The notes under the pieces are model-generated. The model searched no databases and was not told the DNA's origin. It saw only the letters and a list, made by a program, of their open reading frames with translations. The translations under genes were made by a program, and so were the position numbers. A DNA stretch of 64,000 nt, taken from positions 124,001 through 188,000 of the forward strand of contig JBALVX010000001.1 in NCBI GenBank assembly GCA_036961295.1, read 5' to 3'. This stretch comes from JAGPUQ01 sp036961295. GTDB lineage: Bacteria; Pseudomonadota; Gammaproteobacteria; Pseudomonadales; Porticoccaceae. Positions 25,558 through 33,766 of the stretch are shown here, one piece after another. Position 1 is the first letter of the stretch, and each line of letters begins with the position of its first letter.

Positions 25558-27411
25558 ATGAATCGTTACCCGCTGTGGAAATACCTGCTCATTGTTGTCG
25601 TCGTCGCTATGGGCCTGTTCTATGCTGCCCCCAACCTGTACGCGCCGGATCCCGCCGTGCAAATATCTGGGCAGTCGAGCGTCGCCATTGATGAAACCCT
25701 GTTAGCGCAGGCCACTCAGGCACTGGATGCGGCGGGTATTACCTACTCCAGCGTCGAACCCGGCGAGCGCAGCGGTCTTATTCGTCTGCATGAGCGCAAG
25801 CAGCAGTTGGCGGCGAAAACCGCTATTCAGCAAGCGCTGGGCTTTGACTATGTAGTCGCGCTCAATCTCGCGGCTACAACCCCGGCATGGTTGGCGGATG
25901 CCGGTGGGCAGCCAATGAAGCTGGGTCTGGATCTCTCCGGTGGTGTACATTTTTTAATGGAAGTGGATACCGCACAAGTGGTTGTCGCTTATTTGGAATC
26001 CCGCATTAGCGAATTTAAAGACGCTTTGCGTAAAGACAAAGCCCGTTATAAAACTCTGGATATTGCAGACGGGGCAGTGGTCGCCACCTTTATTAAAGCC
26101 GAGCTGCGCGAAAAGGCCGAAATCATTGCTCGTCAACGCGAGTTTAACGACTTCCTGCTCAGCACCAGTGAGCGCGGTGGCCGTTTTGTGTTAACGCTCA
26201 CTCCCACAGAGGGAGCGATTCGCGAGCGCGAGGAATATGCGGTTACCCAAAACTTAACCACCCTGCGCAATCGGGTGAATGAGTTGGGCGTGTCCGAACC
26301 TATTGTCCAGCGCCAGGGTCGCAATCGCATTGTGGTCGAACTGCCCGGTGTGCAGGACACCGCCGAAGCCAAGCGCATTATCGGTAAAACTGCCAACCTG
26401 GAATTTCGTCTCGAGGCGGAATCCAACACCGTTATCGGGCGTGAACAATTTGAATTCCGCAGCGAAGGTTCGCGCGAACGCACGGCCTGGCTGGAGAAAA
26501 AAATAGTGATTGCCGGTGACAATGTCACCAACGCCGGTGCCGGTTTTGATGAGAACGGTGGTTCCCAGGTCAATATCACCCTGGACGGTCGTGGCGGTCG
26601 CGACATGCACAACGCGACCAAAAATAACGTGGGTCGGCGTTTAGGTGTGTTGTTTGTCGAGACTAAACAGCGCACCGAAGAACGGCGCGATGCCGATGGA
26701 GTGATGAAAAAAGTCCCCGTCAGCTATCAAGAGAAAAACATTATTAGCCTGGCCACCATTCAAAGTGCGCTGGGTGTGCAGTTTCGAGTAACCGGACTGG
26801 ATGATCCTCAGGAAGCCTCCGACTTTGCTTTGCTATTGCGCGCTGGCGCCCTGGCCGCACCGATGACCTTTGTCGAAGAGCGCACCATCGGGCCATCTCT
26901 GGGCGCGGAAAATATTAATCTGGGTATTAAGTCGGTTCAGCTCGGCATGTTACTGGTGCTGGTGTTTATGCTGGTCTACTACCGGGTGTTTGGCCTGTTT
27001 GCCAACCTTGCCCTCGCGCTTAACCTGGTGGTACTGGTTGCAGTGATGTCTATTCTTGGCGCAACACTCACACTGCCCGGTATTGCCGGTATCGTATTGA
27101 CGGTGGGTATGGCGGTGGATGCCAACGTGCTGATTTTTTCTCGCATCCGCGAAGAATTGAAAAATGGAGAAACCCCTCAAGGGGCGATCCACTCCGGTTA
27201 CGAGCGGGCGATTGTGTCGATTTTCGATGCCAACGTCACCACTTTAATTGTCGCGGTTATTCTTTATACCGTGGGCACCGGGCCGATTAAAGGTTTCGCG
27301 GTGACGCTGTCTATCGGTATTGTTACTTCTATGTTTACCGCCATTATGGTGACACGGGCGCTGGCCAATTTGGTGTATGGCGCGCGTACTGTCGACAAAC
27401 TTCACATTTAG
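25558..27411 (+). CDS. secD: protein translocase subunit SecD
   Basis: Inner-membrane RND-type subunit that pulls exported proteins out of SecYEG using the proton gradient. After an N-terminal membrane anchor (about 7-25), the periplasmic P1 domain includes MKLGLDLSGGVHFLMEVD, the family signature. Six C-terminal membrane segments include GIVLTVGMAVDANVLIFSRI with the conserved Asp needed for proton use. The 617 residues match E. coli (615). The start ATG 25558 fits the family; an upstream in-frame ATG at 25531 is less likely. yajC, normally just before secD, is absent here. Confidence 0.97.
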   Translation: MNRYPLWKYLLIVVVVAMGLFYAAPNLYAPDPAVQISGQSSVAIDETLLAQATQALDAAGITYSSVEPGERSGLIRLHERKQQLAAKTAIQQALGFDYVVALNLAATTPAWLADAGGQPMKLGLDLSGGVHFLMEVDTAQVVVAYLESRISEFKDALRKDKARYKTLDIADGAVVATFIKAELREKAEIIARQREFNDFLLSTSERGGRFVLTLTPTEGAIREREEYAVTQNLTTLRNRVNELGVSEPIVQRQGRNRIVVELPGVQDTAEAKRIIGKTANLEFRLEAESNTVIGREQFEFRSEGSRERTAWLEKKIVIAGDNVTNAGAGFDENGGSQVNITLDGRGGRDMHNATKNNVGRRLGVLFVETKQRTEERRDADGVMKKVPVSYQEKNIISLATIQSALGVQFRVTGLDDPQEASDFALLLRAGALAAPMTFVEERTIGPSLGAENINLGIKSVQLGMLLVLVFMLVYYRVFGLFANLALALNLVVLVAVMSILGATLTLPGIAGIVLTVGMAVDANVLIFSRIREELKNGETPQGAIHSGYERAIVSIFDANVTTLIVAVILYTVGTGPIKGFAVTLSIGIVTSMFTAIMVTRALANLVYGARTVDKLHI

Positions 27412-27425
27412 GCGGATAGCTTATT

Positions 27426-28484
27426 ATGGGCAAGAAAGCTATGAAAAATAAATCTCAAAAAACCAAAGCTCGGGAAACCAAAGCTCGGGAAACCAAAGCT
27501 GGGCAAACAAGCGCCATTCAAAATATGGCTGATAAGACCGGCGGAATGCGAAAAAATATTCCATTTATGTCGCAGCGAAAACTAAGCGCCGTATTTTCTA
27601 TCGCGCTGTTACTGATTTCTATTGGCTCGTTAATCAGCAAAGGTTTAGTGCTGGGTCTCGATTTCACTGGCGGTACGCAAGTGGAAGTGGGTTATTCACA
27701 AGCAGTGGAAACCTCCGCTGTGCGTGGACAATTGATTGACGCTGGTTTTGAAAACCCGGTGGTGGCGCATTTTGGTAATGAAAGTGAAGTGCTGATTCGC
27801 CTGCGCAGCCAGTTCGATGCTAAAGCGGGCGATAAGCTCGGTGATCAGGTGCGCGCCGCGCTTGAAGCGAAACAGACACCCGATCAAGTTGTAGAAATAC
27901 GCCGCGTTGAATACGTTGGCCCGCAAATTGGCGAAGAGCTGCGCGACAAGGGCGGTCTCGGCATGTTGCTGGCGCTGGGCGTGGTGATGCTCTACGTTGC
28001 CATGCGCTTTCAATATAAGTTCTCCATTGCGGCGGTGGCAGCATTAATCCACGACGTAATTATTACGCTGGGCGTGTTTTCCGTGCTCGACCTGGAGTTT
28101 GACCTCACCGTACTGGCGGCAGTGCTCGCCGTGATTGGTTACTCGCTCAACGACACCATTGTGGTGGCCGATCGCATCCGAGAAAACTTCCGACTGGTTC
28201 GAGAGGCTGCCTCCGAAGACATTATCGACGAGTCCCTGACCCAAACCCTGGGCCGTACAATTGTTACTTCCTTAACCACCTTGCTGGTATTGGCGGCGCT
28301 GTATTTTGTCGGCGGAGAATTAATTCATAACTTCTCCATCGCACTTATGGTGGGAGTGGTTATCGGTACTTACTCATCCATCTACGTCGCCGCCAATATG
28401 TTGCTGGTATTAAAAATCACCCAGCAAGACCTGATTCCCGCCGATCGAGATGTAGACGGTGCAGAGTTTGAGGGTTTGCCCTAG
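27426..28484 (+). CDS. secF: protein translocase subunit SecF
   Basis: Partner of SecD with six membrane segments. LVLGLDFTGGTQVEVGY is the family signature in the first periplasmic domain, and VIGYSLNDTIVVADRIRENF is the conserved proton-pathway region. At 352 residues it is about 30 longer than E. coli SecF because of a Lys-rich N-terminal extension containing a KARET repeat. It starts 14 bp after secD. MSQRKLS at about residue 48 lies where typical SecF proteins begin their first helix, so a later start (27567 or near) is possible. Confidence 0.95.
   Translation: MGKKAMKNKSQKTKARETKARETKAGQTSAIQNMADKTGGMRKNIPFMSQRKLSAVFSIALLLISIGSLISKGLVLGLDFTGGTQVEVGYSQAVETSAVRGQLIDAGFENPVVAHFGNESEVLIRLRSQFDAKAGDKLGDQVRAALEAKQTPDQVVEIRRVEYVGPQIGEELRDKGGLGMLLALGVVMLYVAMRFQYKFSIAAVAALIHDVIITLGVFSVLDLEFDLTVLAAVLAVIGYSLNDTIVVADRIRENFRLVREAASEDIIDESLTQTLGRTIVTSLTTLLVLAALYFVGGELIHNFSIALMVGVVIGTYSSIYVAANMLLVLKITQQDLIPADRDVDGAEFEGLP
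27465..27509 (+). repeat. in-frame 15-bp triplication in the secF N-terminal extension
   Basis: Units 27465-27479, 27480-27494 and 27495-27509 encode KARET, KARET and KAGQT. The first two are identical in DNA. Confidence 0.88.
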
Positions 28485-28509
28485 CGGTTATTGGGGCAGG
28501 TGTAAAAAA

Positions 28510-28542
28510 ACAGCTTAACTACTTGCTCCGTAGTTAGGCTGT
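28510..28542 (-). terminator. 13-bp hairpin after secF, oriented as a minus-strand terminator
   Basis: Bases 28510-28522 pair with 28530-28542 along the full length, with one G-T pair, around a seven-base loop. The A-run (28504-28510) lies on its left, so a T-run follows the stem only on the minus strand. It may stop leftward transcripts entering secF; it could still act weakly on the plus strand. Confidence 0.5.
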
Positions 28543-28723
28543 AGCTAAACCAAAAGAAAAATAAAAACGATTGATTTATTTCCTGGAATCAATATATTGG
28601 AAGCATAAATAACCCGGTATCAAGGAATGATATACCGCACAAGCCGCAAAACATCTCAAATCCAGTACATATGCCGCACCTGCTCTGTTGGGGAGCATAG
28701 ACTGCATGTGCAGTTAGCTAATC

Positions 28724-29585
28724 GTTATGCACCTCAATAAAACTGAGGGGAAAAAAAATTAAAAAAGCGTTAGTTTTAGGTGCAAGTGGTGCCACAGGTC
28801 TACTGCTGGTGAAAATACTACTTTAGAAGGGTGTCGATGTTATCGCCATTGTTCGTGACGCGAACTCATTAATAAACATAGACAGCTCTCACCCGGGCCT
28901 GAAAATAGTTGAGGCAGAAATATCCGAAATGTCTGAAAGCGATCTTGCTCGGCATCTTTCAGGATGTGAGGTAGTGCTTTCCTGTCTAGGTCATAATTTA
29001 ACGTTTAAGGGTATGTTTGGTCATCCCAGGCGGTTAGTAACGGATGCTATTAAAAAAGTAGTGAAAACTATCGAGTCTATTAATACTAATAAGAAATTTA
29101 AAATTATCCTGATGAATACAGTCGGTAATAGTAATCGCGATATTCCTGAGAAACCTCCGTATTCCCAAAGAGTTGTTGTTTCTCTGTTGCGCTTGTTGCT
29201 TCCTCCTCATGTGGATAATGAAAACGCTGCCGATTTTCTTCGTATTCAAGTTGGACAAAATAACAACGATATTGAGTGGGCAGCGGTTCGTCCCGATGGC
29301 CTCATAAATGAAGATCAAGTCAGTCAATATGGTATAAAAGTTTCGCCTGTTAGAAACGTAATATTTGATGCGGGTACAACTAGTCGTATTAATGTTGCGG
29401 ATTTCATGTCTGACTTAGTTGTAAAGTCGGAGCTATGGGATGCATGGAAAGGCAGAATACCAGTCATTTATAACCGTGCATAACAAGGCGTTCGTTCGGG
29501 CACAAACTACCTGCGTACCGCATAGCTTGCTTAAAATAAAATGTTTTAAATCGAGAATATTGTCAATAATTTTAGATAGTTAGGC
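28724..29585 (+). other. candidate relic integron gene cassette
   Basis: GTTATGC at 28724-28730 has the form of an attC right-end core. Its exact reverse complement GCATAAC lies at 29478-29484, overlapping the stop codon of the enclosed gene and followed by AAGGCG, as in left ends of many attC sites. A cassette is expected to begin with TTRRRY and to end in an attC whose left core complements it, which is the pattern here. A possible right end of that attC is GTTAGGC at 29579-29585. I do not see the internal L-box pairing, and no integrase is in the window, so this is tentative. Confidence 0.35.
28758..29483 (+). pseudogene. NAD(P)-binding (atypical SDR / NmrA-like) protein, disrupted
   Basis: Reading in one frame from 28758 gives KKALVLGASGATG, a Rossmann nucleotide-binding loop, then VKILL, an in-frame TAG at 28824-28826, and then KGVDVIAIVRD and a continuous protein to the TAA at 29481. 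The remaining part has SEMSESDLARHLSGCEVVLSCLG-like sequence and NTVGNSNRDIP, typical of NAD(P)H-binding proteins of the YwnB/NmrA kind. GAGGGG is followed, 7-8 nt later, by ATT where ATG is expected. Two apparent lesions suggest a dead gene; an internal ATG at 28929 could give only a fragment lacking the nucleotide-binding loop. Confidence 0.75.
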
Positions 29586-29619
29586 CTACGATAAGCTGCT
29601 TGTTTACAGGGGCGATTAA

Positions 29620-29650
29620 AAGGTCTATATTTAGATCTTAATAAAGGTCT
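29620..29650 (+). promoter_or_regulatory. candidate operator of the toxin-antitoxin pair
   Basis: A 20-bp imperfect palindrome (29620-29639) has arms AAGGTCTA and TAGATCTT, and a third half-site AAGGTCT lies at 29644-29650. It sits between a likely promoter region and the antitoxin ribosome-binding site, where Phd/YefM-type antitoxins usually bind for autoregulation. Confidence 0.5.
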
Positions 29651-29674
29651 TTTTTTGAGGCTTGGAGGAACAAA

Positions 29675-29935
29675 ATGAGTAGCGTATCAAGAATGATGGC
29701 TGGCATGTCTGCTAGCATTACAGACTTTAAAGCCAATCCTAATGCAGTCATTAAGCAGTCGAAAGGCGAGGCCGTTGCTGTGCTTAAAAGTAACGAGCCA
29801 TGCTTTTATGCTGTCCCACCAGAACTATTTGAAACTATGACAGAAGCTGTGGAAGACTTAGCGCTGCTAATGCAAGCTAATGCTCGTTTGAATGATAATA
29901 AGGAATTAGTTGAAGTAAGTCTGGATGACTTATAA
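29675..29935 (+). CDS. type II antitoxin, Phd/YefM family (StbD-like)
   Basis: An 86-residue protein with the Phd/YefM DNA-binding N-terminal domain: MSASITDFKANPNAVIKQS followed by EAVAVLKSNEPCFYAVPPELFE. The acidic C-terminus (KELVEVSLDDL) should wrap and neutralise the toxin. GGAGGAAC precedes the ATG at good distance. Its stop overlaps the toxin start by 11 bp, so the two are translationally coupled. Similarity is closest to StbD of StbDE modules, which are common on plasmids and in integron cassettes. Confidence 0.85.
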   Translation: MSSVSRMMAGMSASITDFKANPNAVIKQSKGEAVAVLKSNEPCFYAVPPELFETMTEAVEDLALLMQANARLNDNKELVEVSLDDL

Positions 29936-30212
29936 CTTAAAATTCCACACTGATGCCTTAGCAGAGTGGGAGGGGCTACCAAAATCAGATAGAGAATATT
30001 TCAAGAAGAAGTTAAGGGAGCGTCTTGAAAGCCCCCATATTCCAAAGTCGCGCCTGTCAGGCGGGAAAAACCTTTATAAGATTAAAAGAAAACGCCCGCC
30101 TTTACGATTAACCTATCATGTAAATGACAACGAGCTAATTGTTACAGCCTTGAGTGTAGGGAAACGAGATGGCGACGTTTATAAAGAAATGCTTAAAAGG
30201 TTTTCTAAATAA
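29925..30212 (+). CDS. type II toxin, RelE/ParE superfamily (StbE-like)
   Basis: A 95-residue RelE-fold toxin, predicted ribosome-dependent mRNA endonuclease. LKFHTDALAEWEGLPKSDREYFKKKL is the helical start of the fold, followed by SRLSGGKNLYKIK and LRLTYHV, and ending LSVGKRDGDVYKEM, with the basic residues and C-terminal Tyr expected of the family. No lesion is visible. It overlaps the antitoxin by 11 bp. The gene order antitoxin-toxin is that of StbDE. Confidence 0.87.
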   Translation: MTYNLKFHTDALAEWEGLPKSDREYFKKKLRERLESPHIPKSRLSGGKNLYKIKRKRPPLRLTYHVNDNELIVTALSVGKRDGDVYKEMLKRFSK

Positions 30213-30226
30213 TAAGGTACTTGGTT

Positions 30227-30499
30227 ATGTTTGAAAACCTAAATAACGAGCTTAAAAACAGATATTCTCTCTATCATCTATTAATGAAAGTCACGGTGTC
30301 TTGCTTTTTAAGTGGCGTTATCTTCTTTCTAGTGATTTGGGTAGGTGTATGGTTTCAACTTGAATGGCTAAGAATTGGAGGGATGATAGCCTGTGGAGTA
30401 TCAATTTTGATTGGTGTTGCGAGTAGTCTTGCGATGTTTTCAACGCTTATATTCTATTTGTTTCGGAATAGGCGCGCAAAAAATGCTGATGGTAATTAG
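30227..30499 (+). CDS. small membrane protein of unknown function
   Basis: A 90-residue protein with two likely membrane helices (about 20-45 and 50-80), a hydrophilic N-terminus and a basic end FRNRRAKNADGN. I do not recognise a family. It starts 15 bp after the toxin, so it could be co-transcribed with the toxin-antitoxin pair. ATG 30227 is preferred; TTG 30221 is an alternative. The base composition is AT-rich like the toxin-antitoxin genes, unlike the GC-richer core genes on each side. Confidence 0.6.
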   Translation: MFENLNNELKNRYSLYHLLMKVTVSCFLSGVIFFLVIWVGVWFQLEWLRIGGMIACGVSILIGVASSLAMFSTLIFYLFRNRRAKNADGN

Positions 30500-30548
30500 A
30501 GAAGAATAAAAACCACTACGTCACCCAACGATTTTTCAGTATAGCAAA

Positions 30549-32744
30549 CTACCAAATCTTAACCCGCTGCTCTGGCGGTAAATATAGTTCGTCTCCGGGT
30601 TTAACATCAAAGGCCTTATAGAAAGCGTCAATATTGCGAACCACGCCATTTACGCGGAATTTAGCCGGGGAGTGAGGGTCGGTTTTTACCAGGCGCTCGG
30701 TGAGTTCATCCCGCCGTTTGACGCGCCAGGCTTGCGCCCAGCCTAGCAACACCCGTTGTTCGCCAGTAAAGCCATCGAGGTCAGGAGAGGACTCCTGCGC
30801 TAGCTGATAGGCTTTTAAGGCGATGCTTAAGCCGCCGAGATCACCGATATTTTCGCCCAGGGTTAATTCGCCATTGAGTGTGAGTTCCGGCATAAGTTCG
30901 GGAAGTGGCCGGTAGTTGCCGTATTGTTCTACCAGGGTGCGGGTGCGGCTTTCAAAGCGCTGGAGATCTTCATCTGTCCACCAGCTTTCGAGATTACCTT
31001 CCCCGGTGTATTTGCTGCCCTGGTCGTCAAAGCCGTGACCAATTTCGTGGCCAATGACACCGCCAATACCGCCGTAATTCACCGCGTCGTCGGCATTAAG
31101 ATCAAAAAATGGCGGTTGCAAAATAGCGGCGGGAAATACAATTTCATTCATGCCGGGGTTGTAATAGGCATTAACCTTTTGTGGCGGCATAAACCATTCG
31201 CTGCGATCAACGGCTTTGCCGAGTTTGTCCAGTTCGCGCTGGTGATTAAATAAACGGGCGCGGCGGATATTGCCGATCAAGTCGTCGGCGCTGATGGTGA
31301 GTGCCGAGTAGTCTTTCCACTTGTCCGGATAGCCAATTTTAGGAGTGAATTGATCGAGTTTTTGCAGGGCGCGTTGGCGGGTTTCTGCGCTCATCCATTC
31401 CAATTCATTAATGGAGAGCCGATACGCGGCGATCAGGTTATTGACCAAGTCGATCATGCGGGTTTTAGCTTCGGGCGGGAAATGTTTTTCTACATAGAGC
31501 TGTCCCAATAGCTCGCCCATGTTGCCATTGATACTGTTAACGGCTTTTTTCCAGCGCGGTTGCTGTTCGGCTTGACCACTGAGGGTTTTTTGGTAGAAAT
31601 CAAAATCGGCGTTTTCAAACTCTGTGGGCAAATAAGACGCGTAGCTAACCAGCAGTTTGAAATATAAATAGTCGCGCCAGTCGGATACTTCAGTTTGTTG
31701 AAATACCTGATTCAGCGCCTTGATATAGGAAGGCTGGCGAACGATAAGGTGTTGCGGGTTTGAACGCGCACCCAGAGCGCTCAAAAATGCATCTACGTTG
31801 TAGTTACTGAGTGTGGTATTTAATTCTGGTGTGCTGACTTTGTTGTAGGTGTTATCGGCGTCGCGATTTTCTACCCGTGTCCATTGGTGTTCGGCAAGTT
31901 GGGTTTCCAGGGCGATAATGCGCTCCGCGGCTTGCATTGGTTCCGCTAGCTTTGCCAGGCTGAACAGTTTCTGGATAAATGCCCGGTACTTTTCGAGAAT
32001 TTCCTGGCCGCGTTCGGAGTCATCGAAATAGTAATCTCGATCCGGCAAACCCAGACCGGATTGATTGAAATAGAGAATATATTGGGTGGAATCTTTGGCG
32101 TCCTGATCAACCCAAACACTCAGAGGTGAATCGACACCCAGGCCGTTGCTGGTGCCAAAATAGGCGGCAACTGCGTCGTGATCGGACAATGCTTTAATAG
32201 CTGAGAGTTGATCGGCCAGAGGGCTAAGGGCTTGCCTGCCTATTTCGGCTTCGTCGAGATAAGCCTGGTAGAAGTCGCCGATCTTTTGATTGGCGGGTTT
32301 AATATCTGTTGAGCTTTTGGCCTGCTGAGCGGCATCTTGAATAATAATTTTAAGTTGGGCCAAACTTTGTTCGTGCAGAACGCTGAACGAGCCCCAGGAT
32401 GAACGGTCGGCCGGAATCTCCGTTGTTTCCAGCCATGTGCCATTTACATAGGCGAAAAAATCATCCTGGGGTCGAACCTCAGTTCCCAGGTTTGCTATAT
32501 CAAGACCTGATGGAAGATTCCCTTTGCCCGCGACTGCGGGCTGAGAAGACGCTGCGTGACTGATATTTAGATCAATGCTATCTAGACCAATACTTTGTTG
32601 ATCCTTGCCTTCTGAGTAAAGGCTGTCCGATGTTTCTTCACAGCTCGTTAACAAAAAGCTGGTTAACAAACAAACGGCAAACAAGCGTCCAGTAAAACCT
32701 TTAGTGTCTTGCAAAGGGAATATCCTTGGGGTCATTGTTATCAA
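30549..32744 (-). CDS. M13 family zinc metallopeptidase (PepO/neprilysin-like)
   Basis: A 731-residue predicted lipoprotein: the N-terminus ends in FLLTSC, a lipobox, so maturation at Cys about 35 is expected. The catalytic zinc site is VIGHEIGHGFDDQG (about 560-573), with the third ligand in LGENIGDLGGLSIALKAY. NAYYNPGMNEIVFPAAILQPPFF is the substrate-binding NAYY-type motif. QAWRVKRRDE and a trailing W residue complete the family pattern. It should trim small oligopeptides in the periplasm. The preceding low-complexity region (about 36-75) has no assigned role. The start could also be the Met three codons in. Confidence 0.94.
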   Translation of the reverse strand: MITMTPRIFPLQDTKGFTGRLFAVCLLTSFLLTSCEETSDSLYSEGKDQQSIGLDSIDLNISHAASSQPAVAGKGNLPSGLDIANLGTEVRPQDDFFAYVNGTWLETTEIPADRSSWGSFSVLHEQSLAQLKIIIQDAAQQAKSSTDIKPANQKIGDFYQAYLDEAEIGRQALSPLADQLSAIKALSDHDAVAAYFGTSNGLGVDSPLSVWVDQDAKDSTQYILYFNQSGLGLPDRDYYFDDSERGQEILEKYRAFIQKLFSLAKLAEPMQAAERIIALETQLAEHQWTRVENRDADNTYNKVSTPELNTTLSNYNVDAFLSALGARSNPQHLIVRQPSYIKALNQVFQQTEVSDWRDYLYFKLLVSYASYLPTEFENADFDFYQKTLSGQAEQQPRWKKAVNSINGNMGELLGQLYVEKHFPPEAKTRMIDLVNNLIAAYRLSINELEWMSAETRQRALQKLDQFTPKIGYPDKWKDYSALTISADDLIGNIRRARLFNHQRELDKLGKAVDRSEWFMPPQKVNAYYNPGMNEIVFPAAILQPPFFDLNADDAVNYGGIGGVIGHEIGHGFDDQGSKYTGEGNLESWWTDEDLQRFESRTRTLVEQYGNYRPLPELMPELTLNGELTLGENIGDLGGLSIALKAYQLAQESSPDLDGFTGEQRVLLGWAQAWRVKRRDELTERLVKTDPHSPAKFRVNGVVRNIDAFYKAFDVKPGDELYLPPEQRVKIW

Positions 32745-32761
32745 TCAGGTTGTTAACCAGA

Positions 32762-33166
32762 TTATTCTTTATCAACGGCAAACTTGCCTGCACCAAAGGC
32801 AGCGATAAATAATAAACCGCCCATAATGGCGATATTTTTCATAAAGGCGATTTGCTCTTTAGATTGCGCGGCGGCATCTTCAATGCCCCAGTAGCCGTGG
32901 AACACAACGGTGACGGGGATCAGGAACAAAAAGATAATCAGTGCAACTTCTTTAGCGCGTACACCGGCCAGCAACATAATGCCGCCACCTAATTCAATAA
33001 TAATGGTTAGCACCAGTAGTACGTCGGCCATCGGCAGTCCTTTCGATGCCATGTAACCAGAGGTGCCGGCAAAACCGGTGATTTTACTGATCCCTGCGGG
33101 GATAAATAAAGCGGCAATTAAAATACGTCCGAGTAGTGGTGCGAAGCTATTTATAGTGTTCATCAT
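32762..33166 (-). CDS. DoxX family membrane protein
   Basis: A 134-residue protein with four membrane helices. LLGRILIAALFIPAGISKI and IELGGGIMLLAGVRA are typical DoxX segments, and VVFHGYWG lies in the third loop. DoxX proteins are linked to quinone or thiol redox systems in other organisms, but the role here is unknown. GGAG lies 7 nt before the first ATG. A related four-helix gene lies just upstream on the same strand. Confidence 0.88.
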   Translation of the reverse strand: MMNTINSFAPLLGRILIAALFIPAGISKITGFAGTSGYMASKGLPMADVLLVLTIIIELGGGIMLLAGVRAKEVALIIFLFLIPVTVVFHGYWGIEDAAAQSKEQIAFMKNIAIMGGLLFIAAFGAGKFAVDKE

Positions 33167-33276
33167 GGTGGTTCTCCGTTAGTTTATTGGTTTTGTTTAG
33201 AAGTTTTGGTTGTGACTTTTGTTGTGAACAGTAGCTATAACGTGAAATATTACATAAAACATGGCGCAAAAATAGT

Positions 33277-33693
33277 TTACCGCAGTTTTGCGATGGTCAG
33301 TAGTTGATCTTCGTCGCGATACAGATAGAGCACAAAGCATGCTGCTAACATCGGCCAGGCGGCGAAAAACAGCAGGTTGGGACCTTCGAATGGATTGGCA
33401 TACTGCTGCCACGACGACAGTGTGGATACGCCGTGGAGGATGAATACTGCGCCGTAGGTAATGCGGCGTTTTACGCCCAATAAAAATCCGGCCAGTAACA
33501 ACAGCTCGGCGACGGCGAGTACGGTTAGTAGCATGTCCCCGGCACTCCCTCCTAGATTGATGCCGTAGAATTTTTGATACACCTTGGTAGCGTGAGCCGG
33601 GTTAATTAACTTGTCGATGGTCCACATAAACATCACCAGAAAAATACTGATGCGTAGTGAAAATAGCGAAGCGGTCTTGCGGTTTATAGTCAT
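33277..33693 (-). CDS. DoxX-like membrane protein
   Basis: A 138-residue protein with four hydrophobic helices, starting MTINRKTASLFSLRISIFLVMFMW and containing LAVAELLLLAGFLLGVKRR, the DoxX-like second/third-helix pattern. It is related in layout to the DoxX gene 110 bp downstream and may be co-transcribed with it. The function is unknown. Confidence 0.7.
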   Translation of the reverse strand: MTINRKTASLFSLRISIFLVMFMWTIDKLINPAHATKVYQKFYGINLGGSAGDMLLTVLAVAELLLLAGFLLGVKRRITYGAVFILHGVSTLSSWQQYANPFEGPNLLFFAAWPMLAACFVLYLYRDEDQLLTIAKLR

Positions 33694-33733
33694 TATTACC
33701 TCTTGAGAGTGTCTCCGGGTTTCTTACAGGTTT

Positions 33734-33761
33734 CAGATTCCAGATTCCAGATTCCAGGTTC
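33734..33761. repeat. 7-bp tandem repeat, 4 copies
   Basis: CAGATTC occurs three times in a row (33734-33754) followed by CAGGTTC (33755-33761), just beyond the 3' end of the anion transporter gene. Confidence 0.85.
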
Positions 33762-33766
33762 CCAAC

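Noticed and set aside
28600..28730. A complete attC site considered upstream of the broken gene
   Set aside because: GCATAA at 28605 and GTTATGC at 28724 could be cores, but the first lacks the AAC context and the interior does not fold as paired L boxes.
29675..30212. Broken toxin-antitoxin pair considered
   Set aside because: Both frames are intact, properly overlapped and preceded by a good ribosome-binding site.
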